The translations under genes were made by a program, and so were the position numbers. From an uncultured Myxococcales bacterium (GTDB lineage: Bacteria > Myxococcota_A > UBA9042 > CAIXZC01): a DNA stretch of 64,000 nucleotides. The stretch's first letter is position 1, and the number at the start of each line of letters is the position of its first letter. The notes beneath the pieces are model-generated. The model was given only the letters and a program-made list of their open reading frames with translations, ran no database searches and had not been told where the DNA came from. Shown here piece after piece: positions 26,546 to 34,958 of this stretch. Location of the stretch: contig CAITUV010000064.1 of the NCBI GenBank assembly GCA_903895725.1, positions 1 through 64,000 of the forward strand, read 5' to 3'.

Positions 26546-27859
26546 ATGCGAACCGTTTCGATGATCGCGTGTATCCTGGCGTTGCTGGCAGCTCGGCCGG
26601 CAGCGGCCCTGCCCGATCTCCAGGTCGGGCTTCTGTTCGCCACGGAAGAAAACGATGCCTGCATGGCCCAGGTGCACTACATCATCCAGATCACCAATGC
26701 GGGCGACCAGCCGATCCCGGCCTACAGTCTGTACCTGGTGTTCGATTCTCCGGAGCTGCCGGACGCGGGCAAGCTGGAGGACTACCCGGGGAAATGGCAC
26801 AAGTCGGACAAACCGCTGCCTGCGGGCGACCTTCACCCGCTGGAGCTGTGGTGGCAGAACCCTCCGGATGGGGTGGCCAAGGGGGACTACAAGAGCTGGC
26901 TGTTCCTGGACCCCGGCAACCTGGTGGCCGAAGGCAACGAGACGAACAACTGGGAAGGGCCGGTGTTCGTGAGCGTGACCCCGCCGGTGTGCGCGCCGCC
27001 CAACCTGCTGGTCAAGACCTTCGAGGCCACGGCCGTCGACGGGACCATCGAGTACACCTGCAAGGTGACCAACCAGGGCCAGTCCGACGTGGCCGAGCCG
27101 TTCCGCCTCGACCTCTACCGGGACCTGAAGAAGATGCCCGGGTACGATACCGAGGGGGACGAGCACGTGGAGATCCCGTCCCTCCTGTTGGGTGAAACCT
27201 ACACGTGGAAGCCCGCCTGGACTGGCGTCTCGGACGGAATGAAGCACTCCTGGTGCGTGGTGGATGAGGACGATCGGATCCTCGAGTCCGCGGAATCGGA
27301 CAACGTGGCGGACCTCAAGATCGGGATGTGCCAGACGTGTCCTCCCTGCCCGGAAGGGGACGAGCCGGTACCGGAATTCTGTTCGTGCGGGGAGAAGCTG
27401 GCCGACAAGGGGTACTACTGCTGCGACGGGAACGTGAAAAAGAAGCCGTGTGACTGGGTACCGCCCGAGCCCGTCGACGAAACTGCCGACGGCGACCTGG
27501 ACGACGGCACGGAAGGAACCGTCGAGGCCGTCGAAGCCTGGAGTGAGCCGGGAATCGAGTCGGCGGCCGATGCTGTCATGCCCGAGTCGATCGTCCCGGA
27601 GGTGGTCGGTGAGATGGCCGGCGAAGCGGGCCCGGCCGGCCCGGATGCTCCGGCGGCGGAGACAACCCCGCCCCCGGCCGACGAGGAAGGCAAGACGATC
27701 GACGAGGGGGCCCTCCCCAAGGGGAGCAACGGGTGCTCCGTCGAGACGGGAACGTCGGCCCTTCCGCAGCCGGCCGCCGCTGCCCTGCTCTCCGCCCTGA
27801 TTGCTCTGCTGGTCCTGGCTCGTTCCGCTATCCGCTGCAAACCGCAAGAAAAGAATTGA
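26546..27859 (+). CDS. Secreted CARDB-repeat protein with MYXO-CTERM-like tail
   Basis: The 437-residue protein has a Sec signal ending near PAAALPD. Two CARDB-like beta-sandwich domains follow (about 20-140, ITNAGDQPIPAYSLYLVFDS; about 145-255, VTNQGQSDVAEPFRLDLYRD). A Cys-rich patch (CQTCPPCPEGDEPVPEFCSC) and an acidic/Pro linker come next. The C-terminus has the form GSNGC, a hydrophobic stretch AAALLSALIALLVLA and then basic residues. This is the layout of the MYXO-CTERM sorting signal, which is processed at the cysteine and anchors proteins in myxobacteria. AGGAGGTGG precedes the ATG. Confidence 0.8.
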   Translation: MRTVSMIACILALLAARPAAALPDLQVGLLFATEENDACMAQVHYIIQITNAGDQPIPAYSLYLVFDSPELPDAGKLEDYPGKWHKSDKPLPAGDLHPLELWWQNPPDGVAKGDYKSWLFLDPGNLVAEGNETNNWEGPVFVSVTPPVCAPPNLLVKTFEATAVDGTIEYTCKVTNQGQSDVAEPFRLDLYRDLKKMPGYDTEGDEHVEIPSLLLGETYTWKPAWTGVSDGMKHSWCVVDEDDRILESAESDNVADLKIGMCQTCPPCPEGDEPVPEFCSCGEKLADKGYYCCDGNVKKKPCDWVPPEPVDETADGDLDDGTEGTVEAVEAWSEPGIESAADAVMPESIVPEVVGEMAGEAGPAGPDAPAAETTPPPADEEGKTIDEGALPKGSNGCSVETGTSALPQPAAAALLSALIALLVLARSAIRCKPQEKN

Positions 27860-27884
27860 CTGCCGGGCACCCCTCTGGTATGGA
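27856..27884 (+). promoter_or_regulatory. Candidate promoter for rplC
   Basis: TTGACT (27856-27861) overlaps the stop codon of the upstream gene and is followed after 17 bp by TATGGA (27879-27884). The predicted start is near 27891, giving a leader of about 44 nt that begins with the hairpin at 27892-27907. Confidence 0.45.
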
Positions 27885-27891
27885 TCAGCCT

Positions 27892-27907
27892 CCCCGTCTG
27901 TGCGGGG
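27892..27907 (+). promoter_or_regulatory. Leader hairpin upstream of rplC
   Basis: CCCCG (27892-27896) pairs with CGGGG (27903-27907) around a 6-nt loop. Its place at the predicted 5' end of the L3 message might reflect autoregulation or merely message stability. The stem is short. Confidence 0.3.
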
Positions 27908-27934
27908 TCGATTGAAGCGTCAGGAGTGGCTGCC

Positions 27935-28591
27935 ATGAAAGTGCGAGCTTTGCTGGGAAAGAAGATCGGGATGACGCAGGTGTTCGATGCGAACGGGGAA
28001 GTGGTTCCCGTCAGCGTGGTCCAGGCGGGCCCGTGCGTCGTTCTCGAGAAGAAGAGTGCCAAGGGCAAGGACGGCTATTCGGCCGTGAAGATCGGGTTTG
28101 AACCGGCCCGGGAGAAGAGCGTGAACAAGCCGGATGCCGGCTTCTTCAAGAAGCTCAATGTCGCTCCGCTCCAGCACGTGCAGGAAGTGCGCGTGCCCGA
28201 GGAGCAGCTCGATGAGTTCGAGGTCGGCAAGGAGCTGACCGCGAACCTGTTCGAGGTGGGCGACATGGTCAACGTCGTGGGCAACACCCGCGGCCGTGGC
28301 TTCGCCGGCGTCATCAAGCGGTGGGGCTTTGCCGGCAAGCGGATGAGCCACGGTACTCACCAGTACACGCGCCACCCGGGCTCGGTATCCGCCCACTCGT
28401 GGCCAGCCCGCATCTTCAAGGGCAAGAAGATGCCCGGCCAGTACGGCAACGTCCGCAAGACGCAGGAGAGCCTGACCGTCGTCCAGGTCATTGCGGAGAA
28501 GAACCTCCTGCTCCTCAAGGGACCGGTTCCCGGTTCCCGCAACAGCGTGGTGCTCGTCCGGACCTCCCCCAAGAAGTGGAAGCGCGCGTAG
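27935..28591 (+). CDS. rplC: 50S ribosomal protein L3
   Basis: L3 is an early-assembling 23S rRNA-binding protein near the peptidyl transferase centre. The 218 residues are close to the usual 205-220. Signatures include LGKKIGMTQVFD at the N-terminus and FAGKRMSHGTHQYTRHPGS ... ARIFKGKKMPGQYGN in the rRNA-contacting loop, with the glutamine (GQ) that is methylated in other bacteria. CAGGAG precedes the ATG at 27935. It stands alone: rpsJ, rplD and rplW, its normal S10-operon partners, are absent. Some central residues differ from typical bacterial L3 (for example RHPGSVSAHSWPARIF), so this may be a second or relocated copy. Confidence 0.92.
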   Translation: MKVRALLGKKIGMTQVFDANGEVVPVSVVQAGPCVVLEKKSAKGKDGYSAVKIGFEPAREKSVNKPDAGFFKKLNVAPLQHVQEVRVPEEQLDEFEVGKELTANLFEVGDMVNVVGNTRGRGFAGVIKRWGFAGKRMSHGTHQYTRHPGSVSAHSWPARIFKGKKMPGQYGNVRKTQESLTVVQVIAEKNLLLLKGPVPGSRNSVVLVRTSPKKWKRA

Positions 28592-28657
28592 CAAGAGCGC
28601 AGGGCTAAGGGCTCGAGGCCAATCAAAGTTCAGGCGTGATTCGCCAACGGATTCTGT

Positions 28658-28671
28658 CTGGTCATGACCAG
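28658..28671. repeat. Perfect 14-bp palindrome between convergent rplC and dapF
   Basis: CTGGTCATGACCAG reads the same on both strands and sits 2 bp from the dapF stop. It may add to a terminator or be chance; no U-tract is present. Confidence 0.3.
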
Positions 28672-28672
28672 G

Positions 28673-29518
28673 CTATGACCTGGATTCCACCTGGATGGTG
28701 CCGGAGAAGACCTCTTCGGCCGGTCCCTCGAGGAGGCTCTCGGCAAAGTCCGGCTGAATGGTGACCCGCAGGTCGCCACCGGGCAGATGCAACGTCACCG
28801 GACGTGCCGGTTGCGCAAGCCCGATTGCAGCAGCCACGGCGGTGGTGGCCACGGCACCGGTGCCGCAGGCGAGGGTGAATCCCACCCCTCGCTCGAACAC
28901 GGTGAGATCGATCTCCTCCGGCCCTCGAACGTCCATGAACTCGACGTTGGTTCCGTTCGGGAAGAAGGGATGCCTCGTCAGGGCAGCGCCGAGTCGGCCC
29001 ATCTGGTCCCGCGTGAAGCGCCCCGAGACGATCGCATGCGGGTTGCCGGTGCTGGCGGGGTAGAGGGTCACGGCGCCCAGGTCCGTCTGGAGAGTCTCGC
29101 TCCGATGCCCCGGCCGCAACCGCTCGCCGGTACGGGGGTCACGAATCGCTCCCATGGAGATCGCGACCAGGGTGCTGCCCGCGTCCTTGCGCAGCTGACA
29201 GGAGCGGAGGCCGGCATCGGTCCGGACCACGAGCGGGTTCTGGGTGAATCCGAGCCGCTCCGACAGAACCCGAGCGAAGCAGCGAAGACCGTTCCCGCAC
29301 ATCTCGGCCACCGATCCGTCCGCATTGAAGATGCGCATGACCGGGTGCCCCTGGTCGATCCCGGCATACACCAGCACGCCGTCGGCACCAATGCCGAAGT
29401 TCCGATCGCACAGCCGCCGGGCCAGGGAGGCCTCGACCTCCAGTCCGTCGTGACGGGTCTGATCCACGAACACGAAATCGTTTCCAGTCCCCTGGACCTT
29501 GATGAACGAAAGCTCCAT
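28673..29518 (-). CDS. dapF: Diaminopimelate epimerase
   Basis: DapF interconverts LL- and meso-diaminopimelate for lysine and peptidoglycan synthesis by a two-cysteine acid/base mechanism. Both catalytic cysteines are present: Cys74 in MCGNGLRC and Cys218 in ACGTGA. The opening motif KVQGTGNDFVFVD is also typical. The 281 residues are close to the 274 of E. coli. GGAG lies 6 bp before the ATG at 29518. It starts 34 bp after the AgmX-like gene, in the same direction. Together with the LysC-LysA fusion at 57152 it gives two steps of the DAP/lysine route in this window. Confidence 0.95.
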   Translation of the reverse strand: MELSFIKVQGTGNDFVFVDQTRHDGLEVEASLARRLCDRNFGIGADGVLVYAGIDQGHPVMRIFNADGSVAEMCGNGLRCFARVLSERLGFTQNPLVVRTDAGLRSCQLRKDAGSTLVAISMGAIRDPRTGERLRPGHRSETLQTDLGAVTLYPASTGNPHAIVSGRFTRDQMGRLGAALTRHPFFPNGTNVEFMDVRGPEEIDLTVFERGVGFTLACGTGAVATTAVAAAIGLAQPARPVTLHLPGGDLRVTIQPDFAESLLEGPAEEVFSGTIQVESRS

Positions 29519-29552
29519 GGTGCGCTCCGGATGCGGGGTCACGGGCTCAGGA

Positions 29553-31838
29553 TCAGGGAAGACGGACCGAGATGGCCTTGGACAGCGACGGCTTGGCAAA
29601 CGCGGGGAAGTTCATGCCCATCTGCACCTTCTTGACGCAATTGCCCAGGGCCGTGCCGGCGAACTCCATGGAGGAGATCGTGACTGCGGTGACCGAGCCG
29701 TTACCCGCGATCGTGATCTTGGTGCGGATGGTGGCACTCTCGAGACCGGCCCCGTACTTGTCGAAGCACTCTCGCATGGCCGGCTTGTTCCCGTTGACCA
29801 CCTTCATGATCTCGGTGGTGGTCAGCATCTTCTTGCTGCTGGCAGCACCGCCTTCCTCCCCTTCGTCACCACCTTCCTGCTTCTTGTCGAGGGCGGCAAG
29901 CAGCGCCTTGGCATCCTTGCCGGCCGGCTGTTTCTCCTCGACAGGCTCCTCCTTCTTGACCTCTTCCTTCTTGACCTCTTCCTTCTTGGCCTCTTCCTTG
30001 ATGAAGGAGTCCTTCTTGCCCTCCTCCTTCTTGGCCACGTCCTTCTTGGCCGTGCTCTTCTCGTCCTTCTTGGCGGTCTTCTTCTCGTCCTTGACGGTCT
30101 TCTTGGCCTCGGCCGGGGCAGCGGCCGCTCCGTTGGAACCCGCGGAATTGGCCCCGCCGGCAGCGACGGCCTCTTCCTTCACGGCCGGGGCTTCGCCGGC
30201 AGCGATCAGGACGCGCTTCTTGCGCTCCTCGGCCTCCTTGCGGGCGGCTTCGAGCTTGGTGGTGAGGTCGCCGATGCGCATCTCCTGCCGGCTGCGGACC
30301 TCGGCCAGGGTGCGCTCACGCTCGCCCTGAGCCTCGGCTACCACCTTCTGGGCCTCGACCGCCGCGGCATCGTGCGCATTCTGGCTGCTCTTGCGGGCGG
30401 CGTCGAGTCGGGCCTGGTACTCCTCCTGGAGCTTGAGCATGCCCTCCGACTTCTGGCGAAGGGCCTGCTCCGATGCCATGGCGATGGACTGCTGGATGAC
30501 CTCGGGCCCCGGAGCGCTCGTGAGCATCAAGACGCCGTAGGCCGCAGCAGCGGCCAGGGCGATGCCGCCGACGGTGGCGGCAACGGCCATGGGCCACTTC
30601 TTGCGCTTCTTGAGGATGGGGACCGAGAGCGCCACCTGGGTGACCGTGGCCGGAGCCGCACTTTGCGGTTCCTTGCTGCCGAACCCGGCAAACAGGTCGT
30701 CGCTCTGCTGCTCCATGGCGACCTGGCGGATGTCGATGAGACCGGAATCGTCCACGGCCTGGTGCTTGTCGGTCTTACGCTCCTTGCGCCCCTTGTCCTT
30801 CTGGACGAGGTCGTCCAGGGAAAAGAGCACGGAGGTCTCCCGACGGGAGTGGAGAAGACCGTCACTGTCCCCCGATGCCGCCTGGTCAGCCGGCTCGTTT
30901 CCGCCGTCAAACCCGTCGAAAAGACCCCCGCCCGAATCGGCAGCCGGCTTGGGGGCGGGCTTGGAGCGCTTCTTCTTCGGCTTGGGGGCCTCCTCCTCCT
31001 GCGGGAAGAGGGGTTCTTCCCGGAGGGGCTGGGAGAACCGCTCGGCCGGTGCCTCGGGACGGGCCGGCTCGGGGGCGGGGCTTTCCGCAGGGAACAGAGG
31101 TTCCTCCTCCCGCGGGGCCTCCATGCGGAACAGCATGTCCTCGGCCTGCCGCTCGTCGGCTTCCGTTTCCCTGGATTGGTAGCTGGGCTCTTCCCGAGTG
31201 GGTTCTTCGACGGGGAGGTCGGCAGCCGGCTGCACCGGCGCAACGTCCTGAGGCAGCGATTCCTGCGGGAAGCCCATGTCTTCGGCCGGGGGCTCGGAGA
31301 CGGCCTCCGGAGCGGGGGCAGGCTCCTCGGCTGGAGCCTGTGCTTCCGGGGCGGGTTCGGCTGGGGTCTGCTCGACCGGGGCCGGCTCTTCCTTCCGGGC
31401 TGCCGCTTCTTCCGATGCTGACGCCCGGAGAGCCGACTCATCCAGGGCCGGCTCGCCGGCCACGGTCTGCTCGGCCAGCATGTCGGTCGAGGTGACGGAC
31501 GCGGTGGCAACCGGAGCCCCGCCCGCGGACAGGTGGCTGGCCAGGTCGCCTACGGACGAGGCGGGGAGCCAGTTCTCGAAGCCGGGCTTCCAGATGAGGG
31601 TCTCGCTGCCGATGGTACCGGCCTCCACGAGAGCGACCAGGCCGGACATGGTGAGAGGGCCCTGACGCTCACCGTCGACTGCATAGTACCACTCGGCCTC
31701 CTCTTCCCGATCCTTGAGGTGGATTCCGAGCACCGTGTTGCAGGACGGGCAGCGGACCTTCACCTTCCCCTTCTTGCCCTGGACCTTCTTGTCCGGGATG
31801 GCGATCATGGACTTGCAGTTGGCGCATCTGACCTTCAT
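29553..31838 (-). CDS. Zinc-finger/GYF_2 membrane protein with AgmX-like C-terminus
   Basis: The 761-residue protein starts with a MJ0042-type zinc finger (CANCKSMI ... CPSCNTVLGI, residues 5-40). A GYF_2/DUF4339 domain follows (about 47-105: WYYAVDGERQGPLTMSGLV). A very long Pro/Glu/Ala region reaches a single membrane helix near 430 (MAVAATVGGIALAAAAAYGVL). A periplasmic coiled coil (about 455-545) and Lys/Glu repeats (KKEEVKKEE) come next. The last 100 residues (MREC FDKY ... NCVKKVQMGMNFPAF) resemble the AgmX/PglI C-terminal domain, known from gliding-motility and TonB-like proteins of myxobacteria. GAGGTGG precedes the ATG. It may link a cytoplasmic signal to envelope force or assembly. 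Confidence 0.8.
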   Translation of the reverse strand: MKVRCANCKSMIAIPDKKVQGKKGKVKVRCPSCNTVLGIHLKDREEEAEWYYAVDGERQGPLTMSGLVALVEAGTIGSETLIWKPGFENWLPASSVGDLASHLSAGGAPVATASVTSTDMLAEQTVAGEPALDESALRASASEEAAARKEEPAPVEQTPAEPAPEAQAPAEEPAPAPEAVSEPPAEDMGFPQESLPQDVAPVQPAADLPVEEPTREEPSYQSRETEADERQAEDMLFRMEAPREEEPLFPAESPAPEPARPEAPAERFSQPLREEPLFPQEEEAPKPKKKRSKPAPKPAADSGGGLFDGFDGGNEPADQAASGDSDGLLHSRRETSVLFSLDDLVQKDKGRKERKTDKHQAVDDSGLIDIRQVAMEQQSDDLFAGFGSKEPQSAAPATVTQVALSVPILKKRKKWPMAVAATVGGIALAAAAAYGVLMLTSAPGPEVIQQSIAMASEQALRQKSEGMLKLQEEYQARLDAARKSSQNAHDAAAVEAQKVVAEAQGERERTLAEVRSRQEMRIGDLTTKLEAARKEAEERKKRVLIAAGEAPAVKEEAVAAGGANSAGSNGAAAAPAEAKKTVKDEKKTAKKDEKSTAKKDVAKKEEGKKDSFIKEEAKKEEVKKEEVKKEEPVEEKQPAGKDAKALLAALDKKQEGGDEGEEGGAASSKKMLTTTEIMKVVNGNKPAMRECFDKYGAGLESATIRTKITIAGNGSVTAVTISSMEFAGTALGNCVKKVQMGMNFPAFAKPSLSKAISVRLP

Positions 31839-31923
31839 GGCTCCACCTCATGGTCTGGTCGGGACATTCCTCCACTCTTGTGTGTCGCCTGGGTGGGAGG
31901 TCTGCCGACACGACACCGCTCCA

Positions 31924-31952
31924 AAAATAGCGGAGCGCGCGGCCGTTGGCAA
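31924..31952 (-). promoter_or_regulatory. Candidate promoter for the AgmX-like gene and dapF
   Basis: On the minus strand TTGCCA (31952-31947) and TATTTT (31929-31924) are 17 bp apart, about 86 bp upstream of the start codon at 31838. Confidence 0.45.
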
Positions 31953-32065
31953 CAGAAACCGGCATAGCTCCCTCCCCGGGGCGACCCGGCACAAGGGCGG
32001 CCGTGCTACGCACCACTCGTCCAACGGTTCTGCATCCCGAGGTCCGACGGCTCAAGCCCGTCGTG

Positions 32066-33298
32066 TCAGAGCGTCTTGACACGCTCGTCGGGGGCGAGCG
32101 GGCGCAGGCGGAAGTAGGACTTGGGGTCAATTGCGATGCGCTCCTGGCGGAGCTCGAAGTAGAGGTAGGGAAGATCCGGTCCCTGCGGCGTAGTGCGGAC
32201 GCTTCCGACCAGCTGGTCCCGCTCCACGGCATCCCCCTTGGTGACCTGCAGCTTGTGGAGTGCCGAGTACACGGTGTGGTAGCCGTGACCGTGGTCCACG
32301 ACGAGGGTCAGGCCGAAGCCGGGGACTTCACCGACGAATACCACGATGCCCGGGAAGGGACAACGGACATAGGCCGTGTCGGTGGCCTCCTTCTTCTTGC
32401 CGGTGGCGAATGGAACGAGGATCCACCCTCGGACCATCTTCTCGGTACCGTACGGGGCCGTCGGGAGCTCGTCGAACCCTTTGAGCAGCTTGCCGGGACT
32501 GATGGGAAGGAGCAGCTCACGCTGGCCCCGCATGGAGGACAGGCTGACCGGGGGGGTGGGACCGGTTCCGATCTTCTTTCCGGGGATGGGCTCGACGAAC
32601 GGGGAATCGATCGTGGTGGTCATGAAGAGGTTCTCGATGGCCACGATCTGCTCGTTGCGCCGAGTCAGCTCGATGCGGGCGCGCTGGGCGACCGCCTCGA
32701 CACTCTCGATCTCCTTGAGGAGGGCGTCCCGTCTGGCCGCCAAGCTCCGATCTTCTCGCTCGATCTCGATGCGCTGCAGCTCCAGGGCCTTCTTCTCCTC
32801 GACCAGGAGTCTCAGCCTTCGGGAGATGCGGATGGTAATCTGGCGGATGAGACGCTTGTAGACATGGAGGTCCTGGTAGCGATCGGTGGCGAAGAGGAGG
32901 AGGAGGTCGTCCGGCTCCTTCATGCTGACGAGGCCCCGGAGCATCTGCTCGACCTGCCTGGTGCTCGCATCGAGGTCGGCCTGTACCCGGGTGGAGCGCT
33001 CGTGGATTCGAGCCAGCTTGCGCTCGAGCTCCTCCCGCGTTCGGGACAGCTCCCGACGCTGGTGGCTGAGGGCTTCGAGATCCCGCTCCAGGATGTCGAG
33101 CACCTCGATGAGCATGCGCCCGCGGCTGGCGGCATCGGCCTCGGGTGCTCCCTGGGCAAGGGCTCGGTCGGGGAGCACCAGTCCGGACAGCACGAGTCCG
33201 CAAAGCACCAGGAGGCCCAGGCGGAAGGCCCCGGCGAAGCGGCGCTGCGCGGCGTCAAGCTCGGCAAGGCTCGGGCCCAGGCGGTCCGGGCGAATCAT
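32066..33298 (-). CDS. EnvC-like murein hydrolase activator
   Basis: The 410-residue protein has a signal or membrane anchor near residues 28-48 (LGLLVLCGLVLSGLVLPDRALAQ in two parts), a long coiled coil (about 60-235), and a C-terminal LytM/M23-like domain (about 290-400; VVDHGHGYHTVYSALHKL ... YLYFELRQ). In active M23 peptidases the last motif reads HxH; here it is YLYF, and the first zinc-ligand motif is also missing. This matches EnvC, which lacks catalysis and instead activates amidases at the septum under control of FtsEX. The gene directly follows ftsX with ATGA overlap, which strongly supports the role. Confidence 0.85.
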   Translation of the reverse strand: MIRPDRLGPSLAELDAAQRRFAGAFRLGLLVLCGLVLSGLVLPDRALAQGAPEADAASRGRMLIEVLDILERDLEALSHQRRELSRTREELERKLARIHERSTRVQADLDASTRQVEQMLRGLVSMKEPDDLLLLFATDRYQDLHVYKRLIRQITIRISRRLRLLVEEKKALELQRIEIEREDRSLAARRDALLKEIESVEAVAQRARIELTRRNEQIVAIENLFMTTTIDSPFVEPIPGKKIGTGPTPPVSLSSMRGQRELLLPISPGKLLKGFDELPTAPYGTEKMVRGWILVPFATGKKKEATDTAYVRCPFPGIVVFVGEVPGFGLTLVVDHGHGYHTVYSALHKLQVTKGDAVERDQLVGSVRTTPQGPDLPYLYFELRQERIAIDPKSYFRLRPLAPDERVKTL

Positions 33299-34206
33299 CG
33301 GAGGAACCTCAGATGACGCACCAGGCCCAGGGCACTGCCGACGAAGCCGAGCAGGATTCCTCCGGCCAGGAACCAGGCCACCATCCCGGGAGGGAGCAGG
33401 TCGAGCGGAACCTGGAGGAGCGCTTCAGAGCGAAGGGTGGTCATGAGGTGACGCTGGAGGAACCAGACGACTCCGTACGAGAGCAGCCCCGCTGCAATCC
33501 CCTGGATGGTACCCTCGATGTAGTGAGGCATGCGGATGAACGAAGGGGTGGCTCCGACCAGGAGGAGGATCTCGATCTCACGGCGCCGCCCCTCGACGAT
33601 GAGGCGGGTGGTGGTCAGCACGAAAAACACGGCGGCCAGCACGATCACCAGGCTGATGAAGATGCCCAGAGTCCGGGCACCGGACAGGAGGGAGAAAGCC
33701 GCAGCGATCTTCTGGGAACCGAACAGCACCTCGTCGACTCCCTGCACCTGGTGGAGGGCGGAGAACCACTTCACGAGGGCTTCGGCCCGTTCCTGGTCCA
33801 GGAGATCGACGTCGAGGATCACTTCCAGGAACGGCTGTGCGGGGACCAGCTCCGGCTCGAGATCTGCGACCAGCTCGGCGGGAAGCAGCTTCAGATTCCG
33901 CTCCCGGTCTTCGAGCTCGGTGTGGTAGCTGACCTCCTTGACCTCGGGCCACTGGCCCTTGAGCACCCGGGAGAGCTCGTCTGCGGCCGGCTGCGTGACC
34001 TCGGGCGCCAGGTACACGGTCAGCTTCAACCCGCCGGCCAGGCGGTCGACAAGGGTATTGGCCCGGTAGAGGAAGAGCCCCAGGAAACCGACGAGGATCA
34101 GGGACACGGTGAGGGTGAGCACGCCGACCGCGGCGTACAGCGGGTGACGGGAGAGGTTGGCCGCTCCCTGGCGCATGAAGTAGGCGGTCTGGGTGACGGC
34201 CCTCAT
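33295..34206 (-). CDS. ftsX: Cell division protein FtsX
   Basis: FtsX is the membrane half of the FtsEX complex, which couples ATP hydrolysis in the cytoplasm to amidase activation in the periplasm. The 303 residues show one helix near 25-48, a periplasmic domain (about 50-175), then three more helices (IFISLVIVLAAVFFVLTTTRLI, GIAAGLLSYGVVWFL, MVAWFLAGGILLGFVGSALG). The motif RREIEILLLVGATPSFIR is typical of the family. It overlaps ftsE and the EnvC-like gene by 4 bp each (ATGA), so all three are translationally coupled. Confidence 0.92.
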   Translation of the reverse strand: MRAVTQTAYFMRQGAANLSRHPLYAAVGVLTLTVSLILVGFLGLFLYRANTLVDRLAGGLKLTVYLAPEVTQPAADELSRVLKGQWPEVKEVSYHTELEDRERNLKLLPAELVADLEPELVPAQPFLEVILDVDLLDQERAEALVKWFSALHQVQGVDEVLFGSQKIAAAFSLLSGARTLGIFISLVIVLAAVFFVLTTTRLIVEGRRREIEILLLVGATPSFIRMPHYIEGTIQGIAAGLLSYGVVWFLQRHLMTTLRSEALLQVPLDLLPPGMVAWFLAGGILLGFVGSALGLVRHLRFLR

Positions 34207-34880
34207 GCGTCCCCTCCCGAGATGTGCTCACCGACGCGGCAGCCGCGGTCCAGCAGGATGCAGCGCTGCCGGTAGCGGTCCATGAGCCCCTTGTCATGGG
34301 TGGCGACGAGCACGGTGACCCCGCGGCGGTGCATCTCGAGCAGCTTGTCCATGACCTCGACGGCCAGCAGGGGATCGAGGCTTCCGGTGGGCTCGTCGGC
34401 CAGCACCAGCGGGGGGTCGTTGACGATGGCCCGCGCGATGGCAACCCGCTGCTGCTCCCCTCCGGAAAGCATGGGGGGATAGTGACGGGCGAGGCGGGTC
34501 AGGCCGAACATCTCGAGTGCCTGGGCCACCCGGCTCTTGACTTCGCGGGGGGTGAGGCCGAGCACCTCGAGGGTGACCGCCACGTTCTCGAACACGGTGC
34601 GACTGTCGATGAGCCGGAAGTCCTGGAAGATGGTTCCGATGTTCCTTCGCAGGAACGGAATCGAGCTCTCCCGCAGCGAGCGGAGGTTACGCCGGGCCAG
34701 CAGGATCTGGCCGTCCGTGGGCATCTCCATGGCAAGCAGGAGGCGGATGATAGTGGACTTGCCGGCACCGGACGGGCCGGTGACGAAGAGGAACTCCCCC
34801 TCCTCCATGTCGAACGACAGGGAGTCGAGCGCTGTGATCCCGCCCGGGTATCTCTTCGTCACGTTGGAAAACACGATCAT
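34203..34880 (-). CDS. ftsE: Cell division ATP-binding protein FtsE
   Basis: FtsE is the ABC-type ATPase of the FtsEX complex. The 225 residues contain Walker A GPSGAGKST, Q-loop GTIFQDFRLI, signature LSGGEQQRVAIARA, Walker B LVLADEPTGSLD and H-loop VATHDKGL. FtsE proteins are typically about 220-230 residues with exactly this IFQDFRLL-like Q-loop. The ATG at 34880 is chosen from family alignment; the longer frame would run into the promoter at 34922-34949. It leads the ftsE-ftsX-envC operon. Confidence 0.95.
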   Translation of the reverse strand: MIVFSNVTKRYPGGITALDSLSFDMEEGEFLFVTGPSGAGKSTIIRLLLAMEMPTDGQILLARRNLRSLRESSIPFLRRNIGTIFQDFRLIDSRTVFENVAVTLEVLGLTPREVKSRVAQALEMFGLTRLARHYPPMLSGGEQQRVAIARAIVNDPPLVLADEPTGSLDPLLAVEVMDKLLEMHRRGVTVLVATHDKGLMDRYRQRCILLDRGCRVGEHISGGDA

Positions 34881-34921
34881 TGCGCCCAAGGGCGGACTCC
34901 GTTCCCCAAGATCCTGTTCGC

Positions 34922-34949
34922 ATTCTAAGGGGGATCGGGGAGATGTCAA
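34922..34949 (-). promoter_or_regulatory. Promoter of the ftsEX-envC operon
   Basis: On the minus strand a perfect -35 TTGACA (34949-34944) and TAGAAT (34927-34922) are 16 bp apart, giving a leader of about 35 nt before ftsE. Confidence 0.6.
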
Positions 34950-34958
34950 AATCGCGCA

